DNA from: Limnephilus marmoratus
Lineage: Eukaryota > Arthropoda > Insecta > Trichoptera > Limnephilidae
Length of the DNA: 64,000 nucleotides
Reading direction: 5' to 3'
Assembly: GCA_917880885.1 (NCBI GenBank)
Contig: OU862922.1
Span: 21,700,627 to 21,764,626, forward strand
Each line of letters starts with the position of its first letter. Position 1 is the first letter of the stretch. Below, in pieces: positions 53,321 through 63,325 of this stretch. Position numbers and translations under genes: made by a program. The notes beneath the pieces are model-generated. The model was given only the letters and a program-made list of their open reading frames with translations, had not been told where the DNA came from and made no database searches.

Positions 53321-54290
53321 TTTTTTTCCTCCCTCTTCACAGTCGCTCGCCTCGTTCTTCAATCAGCCATTGTTTAAACTGTATAATCTATAATGTTTTG
53401 TCTTGTTTTTTTTCCCAATTTGTCTAGCATTACCATCAAAAAACATCGACGCGAGTGTAACTTCGAATTGCAAATTTAAACTATCGCGGGCACATTCCTT
53501 CATTTTCGAGTCGTCACTCGACAAAACATTATCACCGGTATTCCTACGTAAAGTGCTCAACCAAGAAAGTTGCCGTCGTGAATAATATAGTGTTTACAAG
53601 TGTCGACCGACTAAATTTGCTAGTTTCAAATACAAGATTAATAGTGGAAATGTACACAAATATTTAAAACAAAGTTATTCAACAATTAAAATCCTGTATA
53701 TGATAAACCAATTACCCGCTTCGTTTCCCGAAAGTTAATTAACCAGTTTTCATTAATAAACTTATTCCGCAGTGTGCTGGTCTGTATTTGATATCGACAT
53801 ATACTGCGAATAGGGGTCTATTTCGCAAAATACTGGCCTGTACATATAACGGCATATTTTGCAGCTTAAGGGAAACAAGTGGATTAAATTCTTTCTACCT
53901 TTTGACAATTGAGCATTTTTCTAATTTTGCCGCCTGTTTCATCATTTAGCTTTTTTTTCTTTCGTAAGAAACAGACGACATAATTTGAAAGACGTTCGGT
54001 TCGCGTTGACGTCGATTCCTCGAGTCAGGCATTACATTACGTATGCACATCTGCATATAACTTGTTATGACAAGAGGAAGTCGGCGGATAAATACCAGTA
54101 ATGGTGTATGCTCAAATCAGGCTGCAGTATAGCCACGTTAAATAAAGAACAATTCCCCAAGACATTGTTGAATTTTCAAACATACTTCCACGAAAACTTG
54201 TATAAAAGAAAAAATATTTCCTTTCCTTTCTAAAGAACCCCCCCCTTTGGAAGGCTAATCGAAATATTCCAAAAAACATGTTCATTTAAG
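53321..54290 (+). other. LTR element interior, 5' part, non-coding
   Basis: AT-rich leader with pyrimidine tracts. Two phrases near 53768 and 53832 repeat (TGCTGGTCTGTATTTGATAT.CGACATATACTGC and ACTGGCCTGTACATATAACG.GCATATTTTGC). The open frames near 53363-53585 on both strands show no gag or zinc-knuckle signature. Confidence 0.5.
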
Positions 54291-54299
54291 GCGAACCTC

Positions 54300-54725
54300 G
54301 TTTCCGTTTTTTTTATTTTTTCTTTTCCGGACTTTTGCTTATTTGCAAACCTTTTTCAAAACATCGGGATTTTTTCCCAAAATCACGTTTTTTGAGGGGA
54401 ACCGCTGCCCAATTTTCTCTCGTTCCGGACTTAGAAAATTTTCAACAAATTTTCAAAACATCTGGATTTTTTCTCAAAATCACGTTTTTGTAAGGGAAAC
54501 CGCTGCCCAATTTTTTTTCTCTCGTTGTTGGACTTTGAAAAATTTTCAACAAATTTTCAAAACATCTGGATTTTTTCTCAAAATCACGTTTTTCGAGGGG
54601 AACCGCTGCCCAATTTTTTTTCTCGTCTATGGACTTTGAAAATTTTCAACAAATTTTCAAAACATCAGGATTTTTTTCTCAAAATCACGTTTTTTGAGGG
54701 GAACCGCTGCCCAAATTTTCAAATA
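54300..54725 (+). repeat. ~100-bp tandem repeat, four units, inside the LTR element
   Basis: ACATCTGGATTTTTTCTCAA followed by AATCACGTTTTTTGAGGGGA, ACCGCTGCCCAATTTT, CTCGTT..GGACTT and GAAAATTTTCAACAAATTTT recurs at 54361, 54458, 54562 and 54662 (periods 97, 104 and 100). Unit differences are mainly in homopolymers. Any reading frame through it encodes repeated FQNIWIFSQNHV-type peptides, an effect of the tandem array. Confidence 0.85.
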
Positions 54726-56186
54726 AACCAAACACTTATAAAAAACGCGTTTTTTTTCAAAAACTTTTTGTAAAAATACGTCCCCAGTGGTCAATCTCTG
54801 CCCAATTTCTTTCCAATTGCGAGTCTAGTTCTCACTTTTTCCAACATAAGGTCACTCTGATACGACCTTATACACCATGGAAGTTCCTCAAGTCACGCTG
54901 GGTATAATCCCGCACATTTTCACTTCAAGAAAGGAAAAATTACTACAGGCCCTGAGAAATAGAAAGATTTCTCTTAGGAATAATTCCAAAATGCCTTACT
55001 GTGACGGAATCAGTAAATTCCATCACATCAAGTACTCAGGCGTTATCAAATTGGCAAAACTCTTGTCATAAGTGACGTGAGTTACTTGTAAATATTAAAT
55101 GTAAATAATCACCCACATGGGCATTCGTAAGGAAATCCTTACACCCGAAGGCACATTAATGTCAACGGTAGCCTAACTCCTGTACATTTTTTTTTTTGTG
55201 CATAATTTTATATGTTCTTTTACATCCTGCGCGCCTTGCCTGCTGTACCACAAGAGCACCTCTTGGGGCACTGTTTTCATGCTTGTATGCATCCTCTTCC
55301 TGAAATTGATCACTTCGGGAAAGGGACTCCTTTTTCCTCCTACCATCAACGGTTCCAGAAAACTCTTGCTCCGAGACGTCGTTTTTCCTTTCACAATTCT
55401 TGCAGCATCCGCGCGTTTTTTTTTCTCACCTCATCGCCTCATCTTGTCATATCACCCTTTTTTTAATTTTTTGTTTTGTATCGGGTTTTGTCGTACCAGT
55501 ACGTCCCTACCCTAATGTTGTAAATATAAAATCATAAGCACAAGTCTGTATAATAACCATTGGTTTCAGACCTTTGCCGCGGGCTCGCTACTATGGTCAC
55601 AGCACCATATTGTAAGAATGTCGCGACGATTTCTGTTATAATAGGAAATCCTCCCGTTTTTTCTTTCTTTCTTTTCCCCCTTCACCCCATCCTACACATT
55701 CATAGTAATGTTGTATATTGGGAATCGTTTCGAATACACCCAATGTACTCACCTATCAGGTCACATTCGCTGGATTCGAGACAATTCAAGAGCAACCTTG
55801 TTGCTATTGGTGGTTTTTTCTTCTTTTTCCAAAAAATTAGAATGGCGCTCAACCCAATTGCTCTTATTTTTCTAGAATCATATTTTGTCGGATTCGGAAA
55901 ATTTTTTTTTTTTTTTTTTTTTTGTTATAAAAGTGACAATATGTTTTGTCCCTTCATTAACTTTGTTCCTTGTACATATACAACTTCATTATGAGGTACA
56001 TATTTTATCATAACATCAGTTTCTTTTGTCCTTTATTGTACCATTATTCTAGTTTGAAGTTTAAAATCTTGGCCAGATCTTCAATAAAATTTGTGTTTAT
56101 CGCCTTTTGGCAAGTCTTGTAACGTATGCTAATATGAAATTATTAAGCTACAGCAGTGCCGTATTAATTACATCATTGCAAAAACC
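54726..56186 (+). other. LTR element interior, middle part
   Basis: Contains the 64-codon frame at 54877-55071 (MEVPQVTLGIIPHIFTSRKE..) and a 144-codon frame at 55560-55994, hydrophobic with poly-Phe from T runs. I recognise neither. CGACTTTTTTTCTTTTTT-type T tracts are frequent. No retroviral motif is visible. Confidence 0.5.
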
Positions 56187-56563
56187 GCCGTCTGTATTGA
56201 ATGGGGACCCACATTTTCGAACGTAATTGGGCTACTGTCTTTCAATACTGGGCAAATTTGTTGTAAATCGTTCATTCCTGTCACGTGAGACGTGAAAACG
56301 TGACAATATCTACCATCATAGGAGAGATCCTCAAAACATCCGCCATGATACGAGAAGCTCGTTATAATTACTTTATACTCATAACTAAATGTTACTAAGT
56401 TGGTCGTGTGTCCTTTGGCATGAGAACCGCTTAACCCGCCGTCTGTATTGAATGGGGACCCACATTTTCGAACGTAATTGGGCTACTGTCTTTCAATACT
56501 GGGCAAAATTTGTTGTAAATCGTTCATTCCTGTACATGAGACGTGAAGACGTTACAATACTCA
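56187..56563 (+). repeat. ~120-bp direct duplication inside the LTR element
   Basis: GCCGTCTGTATTGAATGGGG through CTACTGTCTTTCAATACTGG, GTTGTAAATCGTTCATTCCT and GAGACGTGAARACGT occurs at 56187-56310 and 56438-56563 (period 251). The first ~90 bases are nearly identical, with divergence only toward the end. Confidence 0.85.
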
Positions 56564-57860
56564 CCATGAATCGTGCGAACGAAATAATATCTACCCCATG
56601 TTTGTGTGACCTACCAAGCGTAGATCACACGCCTTTTATTTTCTGTTATCAGAAAATTATTGCTTTTGCAGCAAAGTACTCATTAACATGCCCGTGGACT
56701 TCCTGTCACAAGAACCCAGGAACTATCCACTATCTCAAAAGGACTAATCATACGCTTCACTCATGATTATGGGGCATCGTGTCGTAGGAGTTAAGTTGAT
56801 GGACACAAAAACACCTAACTCGTTGTCTGGGGGACGAACAAGAAAACCCCCAGGTTTGTGAGATTTGAGCAAGGGTCTGTCATTTCTCGCAAACAAGTAG
56901 GAGAATAAAACGACCTTCTAATCTTCTGCCCAATACACGTAGTGGATTAGACTCTTTTTGTCAGTGTATCCCTTTTGTCCCACTCTACCAAATTGTATTG
57001 TAATGTGCCAGGAAAGTTGCTGTAGACCTTGTTTCACCTTTCACTCAGAGGTCGAATTTCGGAAATAGCCGAGTCCTCAGCAGTTTTCTTCGTTCAAATG
57101 TTCCCAATTGTCACTCTTTCCTTTCCTCGAAATTATCCGTGAATGGGGATATATGCGTTACGCACTTGGCGTTTCGTTTGTCAAATGGGACAACCTTCAT
57201 TTACGGATCTTTTCAACTTCCTACTCCTTTCCCACTTTTCATAACTTATTTGTACTCAATGTTTTGTTCTTCGAAAGTAGAAAAAATGCTACCGTATAGA
57301 CGTGAGCATAGGTCATGGAAGACCAACTTCTTTCGAAAAGGGGCATTTTGTCATACGTACAAACCCTTACCTACGTGTTCTTGGAAATGTATTTAGTTTA
57401 AAAAAAAAACTAAATGGGTTAAACAGAACCTTCCTTGAATACGTACCTTTGTAATATGTATAAGTCTGTAGTTGCATTTAGTTAACTCTCTCTCCGTCTC
57501 TCTCTCTCTCTACGCGTCAAACAAATCCAATTTTTCTCAACATGCACACCTTGTTTCTCTCCAAACCTTTTTCATCATTGGTCTACCAGGCAGGTAAACT
57601 TCAAGAATTTTGTTCTAATAATAAATTTTTCCCGGATTAATAAGAAGACCAGCAGCTCTTCACCCTATCTACACCTGCGCCTCTCTTCATGCTGCCTTCA
57701 CTACCGTCACGGAGGTCCCATGCCTTCAAACCCTGCGTACCAAAAGCACCCGACCACACCTAACATAACCTAGTGTGAGTCGTGCGTGTAGTTGCGAATT
57801 GTATCATCACAAAACCATCACTCAAACAAACCCGAGCACGTCAGCTCTAAGTTGGTTCAT
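56564..57860 (+). other. LTR element interior, 3' part
   Basis: Mixed composition. The frame at 56452-56766 (104 codons) begins in the duplication and has no known domain. A TC-rich tract (CTCTCTCTCTCTCTAC) sits at 57494-57514. I see no env-like signal peptide or transmembrane arrangement. Confidence 0.5.
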
Positions 57861-58155
57861 GTTCCTGTTGCCATTGTACAAATGTTCCTGCGGCATCTCG
57901 CAAATGTTCCTGTTGCCATTGTACAAATGTTCCTGCGGCACCTTGCAAATGTTCCTGTTGCCATTGTACAAATGTTCCTGCGGCATCTCGCAAATGTTCC
58001 TGTTGCCATTGTACAAATGTTCCTGCGGCATCTCGCAAATGTTCCTGTTGCCATTGTACAAATGTTCCTGCTGCATCTTGCAAATGTTCCAGCTGCACCT
58101 TGCAAATTGCTCTGTTGCCATCATGCCAATGCTCCTGTGCCTTTGCGCAAATAAC
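57861..58155 (+). repeat. 45-bp minisatellite inside the LTR element
   Basis: GTTCCTGTTGCCATTGTACA followed by AATGTTCCTGCGGCATCTCG and CAAAT starts at 57861, 57906, 57951, 57996 and 58041, then decays in two or three partial units. Each 45-bp unit is two related ~22-bp halves (AATGTTCCTG + variable + CA). Because 45 is a multiple of three and the unit lacks stops, frames stay open on both strands (up to 191 codons plus, 235 minus); these are not evidence of a gene. Confidence 0.9.
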
Positions 58156-58868
58156 AATACCAACGATTGTTCACACAACAATCCCACTGTATACAAACCA
58201 GTGTACCAACCACCATCACAACAACGGCTGTCATGCACACAAACCACCTCCTCTATAAAGGACCAACCACCAATTACAATTCCACTCTCCAGTACCTCAA
58301 TGACGTCATACTGGCCCACCCACAGGATCCGGAAGCAGCTACCTTTTTGACCTCTGTGACAGGTAGAACCCTCTCCACCACCAAGAAGCCTCATCCTGCG
58401 TTCTCTTCTTCGTGTTTTCTTTAAGGCCCTAGTGTTCCTTGAGTGTAATCTCAAACGGGCCAGGTTACTGTGACAAAGTAACCGTGTAACTTCAGTGCAA
58501 CGTCCCAACACCCCAAACATCCTACGCAAACCACGCTACGCAAACATAGCTCACAGACCAATGATACAATTAGAGTCATTTTTTTTCTATCACTGCATAA
58601 CCCTTGTACCTTTCTCCAACAGGTCCTTGTTTATATTTATGTATGTCACTGCTCCTTCTTGTTCATTCATGTATAATTCCTTGTTCACCATGCTTTTTTC
58701 TCTTTTGTTTTTGTTTCTACTATTTTGTAGCTAGCAACCTTTTTTTCTCTCTCTCTCCTTTTTTCTCTTAAATTTTTTTTTTTTTTTGTTTTGTTTTGGC
58801 ACAAGTGCTAGAAGGGTAAGAGGATCTCTTAGCCCTACTGCTCCATTACCACGTCGCTTTTTTTGCGG
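58156..58868 (+). other. LTR element interior, before the polypurine tract
   Basis: Pyrimidine-rich with CCACCATCACAACAACGGCT, then T-rich and TC tracts (58735-58790). Ends TTTTTTTGCGGC just before the purine tract. No known motif. Confidence 0.5.
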
Positions 58869-58880
58869 CGAGGGGGGAAG
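58866..58880 (+). promoter_or_regulatory. Polypurine tract
   Basis: GCGGCGAGGGGGGAAG directly precedes the TG of the 3' LTR, the expected place and composition for priming plus-strand DNA synthesis. Confidence 0.85.
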
Positions 58881-59550
58881 TGTTACGTAACAGAATCGGC
58901 TCCCGAGCGGAAGGTTAAGTGAATCGTCCCCACTACACGTGCCGACCGTTTCCTCTCCCCGCACCGCGCGACCACCCCGCGTCAAGCACCAAAGCGCCGG
59001 GCGGCCCGCCGGCCGCCATTCCTTCGCTGGCCCTCGGCCAAGCGACTGCGCCACGCGCGATTTGCGCTATTTGTGCTCCACAATATTAACTCCGCGATGT
59101 ATTGTTTGCAATTGTGTTGTGAACGGAATCCAGAAAGATGGCAGACCACGCATCTAGCTATGTGAGTACCAACTCGCTTCCTCCCCCCCACCGTGTGCTT
59201 TGAACCGTTTGTAACTTCATTTAAACGCATAGAGAGAGGGAGAAATCCTCGTTAGGTCAGTAGGGTAGTTTAACTTGTGTTTTGTGCCGACACTGGCCGT
59301 ATGTGTATCACCCTGTTCTGTTTATTGAATAAACCCTTTAAATGCAAATACTGTGTACTGATTGAAGAGGGAGTCCCGGGGATTTTGAGGAGAGGAGGGG
59401 AAGGAAGAATTGACCAAGCGAACCACTGGCACTCGCCCTGTTTTTAGGAGGAATCATGTTCGAGCCGGTTTGAGCTAACCGACGGCTGTTATTGTGTGTG
59501 TTTTACAGGAATAGGGCTTGGGGTAGGCCGCAGCAGCAGCGCCCCCAGCA
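58881..59550 (+). repeat. 3' LTR of the large non-autonomous element
   Basis: Same length as and, by reading, identical to 52625-53294, including AATAAA (59328-59333), the ATG/donor segment near 59136-59163 and the acceptor-like TTTTACAG near 59508. Followed by CTATGTAAAAAC, where CTAT is the probable target duplication. Confidence 0.9.
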
Positions 59551-60205
59551 CTATGTAAAAACTATCCTCGTGCATCTCTTTAAAAACAAACATGTGCTTT
59601 ACGAAAAAAAAAGAAACTTAAGATTTACACGTAACTCCAACAAAGACATATTGCAAGTTCCAGCACTCTCTTCCACCTTTGGTCAACGTAGCTTTAGATA
59701 CTTTGCCACAAAAATATTCAACATTCTCCCAGAAAACATCAAACTGAGTCAAACACAGAGAGAGTTTAAAAAATATGTTAAAATATGGATACATTCTAAT
59801 GATTGAGCCTATACTGGTGCCCTCACCCAAACGCCCAGTCATTGACAGTTGTTATTGTAGTAATAACCTTGCAGTTTATGAATTGTGTAGGTATATGCAA
59901 ACAATAATGTTAACTAAAATAAAGTTTTTGCTGTATGGAAACCTACTTTACACATTTATAAAAAAAACCATAGATAAAATTGTGAGAAACAATTAACAAA
60001 AATTCTGCCTTAATACAGGTTCACCTAGTGAGGCAGGCTATGCACAACTAAAAATACTGTATAACTATACTACTCCTGTGTAACATTTCTTACGTTACTT
60101 TCTATTTGTTAATTTCTCTCTCCTGATTGATGTAATCTATTTGTAAACTACATTGAGCATGTAATTTTTTTAGTTATATTGTTGTTATTTCATTATTATT
60201 ATATT
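59551..60205 (+). pseudogene. CR1/L2-like LINE ORF2 C-terminus and 3' UTR, part downstream of the LTR insertion
   Basis: Frame continues from 52624: YVKTILVHLFKNKHVLYEKK, ILQVPALSSTFGQRSFRYFA, TKIFNILPENIKLSQTQRE and FKKYVKIWIHSND, stop at 59804-59806. The RSFxYxxxKIFNxLPxxIK-(x)7-FKK pattern is the usual end of CR1/L2 ORF2. About 400 bases of UTR end near TTTCATTATTATTATATT, which fits an ATT tail. Confidence 0.85.
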
Positions 60206-60374
60206 TACAACACAAAATGCTTAACGTTTACGTAGATCACACCATGGTTGCGATAAATAAACAAGAGCGGTTATATATTCGTGATAAGTATTTTCCAATG
60301 AGCAAATGACATTGCTTTACGTGGATGTAAGAATTGATAACGCCTTCTGAACATCCTATATTTATTGCCTACTC

Positions 60375-60890
60375 GGAATCACCTGAGATTTTGAAAATCT
60401 TTTATCTTATCGAACCATTGAATTTTATTAACTTATGACTATGCAATAAAGCGATTTTCATAATTACCTGAGTTTTTTTTAACAATATTTATCTTATTGA
60501 TCGTTAGAAACATACGATTGTGAAACGGACCTAATTTCAATTTCGGATCACCTGACGTTTTCAAAATCATACGAGTTACGTTATCTCTTTTGTTACTGAA
60601 TTATTAAAACAAAGGGTTTATCTTATTGTTCGATTGAATGAAACACACGATTGTGAAACAACCCTATTTTTAATTTCGGATCACCTGAGTTTTTCAAAAT
60701 CATACGAGTTTTGTTAATAGCTCTTTTCTTATCGAATTATTAAAACAAAGCGTTTATCTTATTGATCGACTGAATGAACCACACGACTGTGAAATAAACC
60801 TAATTTCAATTTCAGATCACCTGAGTTTTTTTAAAATCATACGAGTTTTTTTAATGTCTCTTTTCTTATCGAATTATTAAAAATATGTAT
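60375..60890 (+). repeat. ~134-bp tandem repeat, about four units
   Basis: TCGGATCACCTGAGTTTTTC, AAAATCATACGAGTT, CTTATCGAATTATTAAAACA, AAGSGTTTATCTTATTGATC and ACACGATTGTGAAA recur at 60378 (diverged), 60547, 60680 and 60815. The later units are most alike, with periods of 133 and 135; the first is older or partly deleted. Confidence 0.85.
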
Positions 60891-60931
60891 TTCTGAATCT
60901 TTTTTTTACATATTTTTTATTTTTATTTTTT

Positions 60932-61200
60932 ACTAGCAGACCCGGCCACACGTTGCTGTGGCTAACGAAACACAACGCCATTACCCAACCTTTATAAAAT
61001 CCACACCACCAGCTGCCCGCTGCCTGAATTGAATATTTGAATTTCTCGGCTTTTCTCTACTGTAATAAGCATGTATTATACATATAAACCTTCCTCTTGA
61101 ATCACTCTATCTATTGGTGAAAACCGCATGAAAATCCGTTGCGTAGTTTAAAAGATCTATGCGCACATACATTTTGAGCGACTTTGTTTTATACGATGTA
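60932..61200 (+). repeat. Family B dispersed repeat, copy 2
   Basis: ACTAGCAGACCCGGCCACAC, GTTGCTGTGGCTAACGAAAC, GAATCACTCTATCTATTGGT, GAAAACCGCATGAAAATCCG, TTGCGTAGTTTAAAAGATCT and GCGACTTTGTTTTATACGAT. More complete at both ends than the copy at 9474. Confidence 0.7.
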
Positions 61201-61695
61201 ATGATTAGCAAATTTTTTTGATACATGGATATTGGTACATACATAATAAGTATAATAACATAAAATCTGTTAATAAATATGAAGCTCTAGAAGAAGTAAC
61301 ACTTTATTATATATATTATGCTGAAAACATACGACGCGACGTTCCAGTAATAACTCAACATATAAACTGTTGTTCAAATTTCACGACGACAGAGCTACTA
61401 AATAGTTCAAGAGTTTTGGTTGCTCCAAAAATACTCGTAGATGTTTTTAAGACTGCCAAAAATATTATTCATCGGTGCCGAAAGGATCATTGACGCTAGG
61501 TCCACGAAGCATCTACCTTTTTAATACCGCAGACAGCAGAACTACCTGACGCCTGTGCTCTAAAGATTGCAATCCACTTGTTACGATAGGGAAATCTATC
61601 AAACGGACTGCCCGTTTCTGCACAGAGTCAAGGAGTTTTCAGGTGTTTTGGGGTTCCACTATTTTATTATTAGAAGCCATAGATGATCTAAGATG
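61201..61695. other. Non-coding stretch
   Basis: A 91-codon frame at 61218-61493 (ends KTAKNIIHRCRKDH) has no family I recognise; the rest is plain. Confidence 0.3.
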
Positions 61696-61696
61696 T

Positions 61697-62330
61697 GAAT
61701 GATGAATACTTGGAGGAGGTGGATGAGTTAGTGTATCTGGGTAGTATGTTTACGAGAGATGGGAAGGCTGATAGATATATATTATTGAAAGAAGGGTGAA
61801 TGCCGGTAACTCCATTAATGGTGGACTGAATGCTCTTTGCGCTAATAAAAAACTGTCAAAAGAAGCAAAGCTAGCAGTCCACAATGGAGTCCTGGAATCT
61901 ACCTTGATGTATGGCAGTGAGGCATGGAACTGGCAGAGGAATGATGAAAGTAAACTGAATGCTGTTGAAATGAGATCCCTGAGACGTATGTGTGGTAAAA
62001 CAATGTATGATCGTGTGAGAAATGTGGATATCCGCAAAAGAATATTGAGTAAGATTAAAAAAGGGACCCTCAGATGGTTTGGGCATGTAGAGCGAATGAA
62101 CGAAGAAAGTAGTGTAAGAAGAATATACGACGCGAATGTGAATGGTAGAAGAAGTCGGGGACGCCCGAGGAAGACATGGCACGATCAAGTGAATCAGATA
62201 CTTGAGTCGGGCCATGTCAAAAGTCAGAATAATAGAAAAGAATGTATGAGACGATGTATGAATGTCCGTCCTCTCTGCCTACCCCTGCGGGGAAACAGCG
62301 TTATGGTTAGTTAGTTAGATGATCTATGTT
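61697..62330 (+). pseudogene. LINE ORF2 C-terminus, one frameshift, TTAG tail
   Basis: VDELVYLGSMFTRDGKADR is followed by a small indel in an AT run (about 61775-61790). The frame resumes RRVNAGN, LNALCANKKLSKEAKLAVHN, LESTLMYGSEAWNWQ, MRSLRRMCGKTMYDRVRN, RWFGHVERMNEESSVRRIY and SRGRPRKTWHDQV, stopping near 62314. This is the terminal part of a reverse transcriptase of an insect LINE distinct from the other four types. The 3' end CTGCCTACCCCTGCGGGGAA, then GTTAGTTAGTTAG, recurs in reverse at 63193-63320. Confidence 0.85.
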
Positions 62331-62800
62331 TTGTAAATACCTAAATCATTAAAAAAAAACAAATTTCATGCAACATAAATTTTACAAAATCTTGCACTAC
62401 ACCTGTAGTTTCTTCGGTAAATTGATAAAGGTTCTAGCTCGAAGGTCCTTTAGAATATGATTCAAATATCATGTTCTATTGTCAACATGTCACATTCTTT
62501 GTACCTATACCTACTTATTCATTTATTGCACTAAACATGTTGTAGATAATAATATGCAGTGGTATGAGATTCTCAATATCAATGTCAATGTCACACTTTT
62601 ATTTCCTAGCCAAGGGTCGCACTGTTTTTAGGTCGACTTGCTGACGCCGGCTTTGTGAAATTATGGATCCCGAAACCTTGTAATACAGCGACACGCTTTT
62701 GAGAATATGAAACTTTTGCGATAGACCTTGCTTTAATGAACACGATTAAGGGGAGTGGGATTTTTTTTTTCAATTGTAATTTAAAAATATATATATACCT
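62331..62800. other. Non-coding stretch
   Basis: AT-rich. Nothing recognised apart from a short T tract at 62760-62771. Confidence 0.4.
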
Positions 62801-62801
62801 A

Positions 62802-63165
62802 CCTGGTCAACGAGTAAGGCTCTCGACTAGCGATCCGGAGGATTTTTTTAAATGAAATGTTGCAATTAAATCATTTAAAAATAATTTGAGGTATATTTAC
62901 TGTAAGTTTCAGAGTGGAATATCGCCTTATCGCCCTGGTGTAAGACCACTATTCAGAATTGAAAAGTTGCTTGAAAAGGCTTTAGCTGTGTTTGATGACT
63001 AGATCTGAATGGCCAGGTATTTTCCCACCTTTCTCTTCCCATCTCCTTCCCCTCCCCACTACCTTCAGTCTCACAACATATCTCAATTGGGGATGTCGTA
63101 GTCTTACTGGCTCCATGCGTTTGGGAGCAGTTGGAACTCTTGTGCGGTATTCATATAAAAAAACT
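62802..63165 (+). mobile_element. tRNA-headed SINE (family S), copy e (head damaged)
   Basis: CCTGGTCAACGAGTAAGGCT and CTCGACTAGCGATCCGGAGG are intact, but the B box has been replaced by a T/A-rich segment. The body follows (GGTGTAAGACCACTATTCAG, CTTTAGCTGTGTTTGATGAC, CAGTCTCACAACATATCTCA) and it ends GAACTCTTGTGCGGTATTCA. Loss of the B box should silence polymerase III transcription. Confidence 0.75.
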
Positions 63166-63192
63166 AACAAAATTGATTAAATTAATCATTTA

Positions 63193-63325
63193 TGATAATA
63201 ATAACTAAACATTACGCCTTTCCGCAGGGGTAGGCAGTGTAGGCACAGGGGATGGACCGCTAAATAAGTTGGTTCTCGCTCAGCACACACTATTTGCTTC
63301 ATTCACATTCATACGTGTATATTCT
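63193..63325 (-). mobile_element. LINE 3' end remnant (same family as 61697-62330)
   Basis: Minus strand: GAATGTGAATGAAGCAAATA, GTGCTGAGCGAGAACCAACT, GTCCATCCCCTGTGCCTACA, CTGCCTACCCCTGCGGAAAG, then TAGTTATTATTATC. It shares the CTGCCTACCCCTGCGG block and TTAG/ATT tail with the LINE about 900 bases upstream but in opposite orientation. Confidence 0.6.

Larger units (their letters stand above)
52625..59550 (+). mobile_element. Large LTR retrotransposon derivative without gag-pol (LARD-like), 6.9 kb
   Basis: Two same-length LTRs flank 5,586 bp with a primer-binding-like TGGCG site right after the 5' LTR and a purine tract GGCGAGGGGGGAAG right before the 3' LTR. No internal frame shows protease DTG, reverse transcriptase YxDD, RNase H, integrase or a zinc knuckle. 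Apparently identical LTRs imply a very recent insertion, so loss of coding by slow decay after insertion is unlikely: it probably moved using proteins from another element. Gypsy affiliation is suggested only by the ~4-bp TSD and PBS. Confidence 0.85.

Noticed and set aside
57861..58155. CRISPR-like array
   Set aside because: Regular spacing but the whole unit repeats, with no unique spacers, in a eukaryotic retroelement.
57775..58529. Long ORFs on both strands (191, 120, 235, 83 and 82 codons)
   Set aside because: They all run through the 45-bp array, whose length is a multiple of three and which has no stops; the peptides are simple repeats in every phase.
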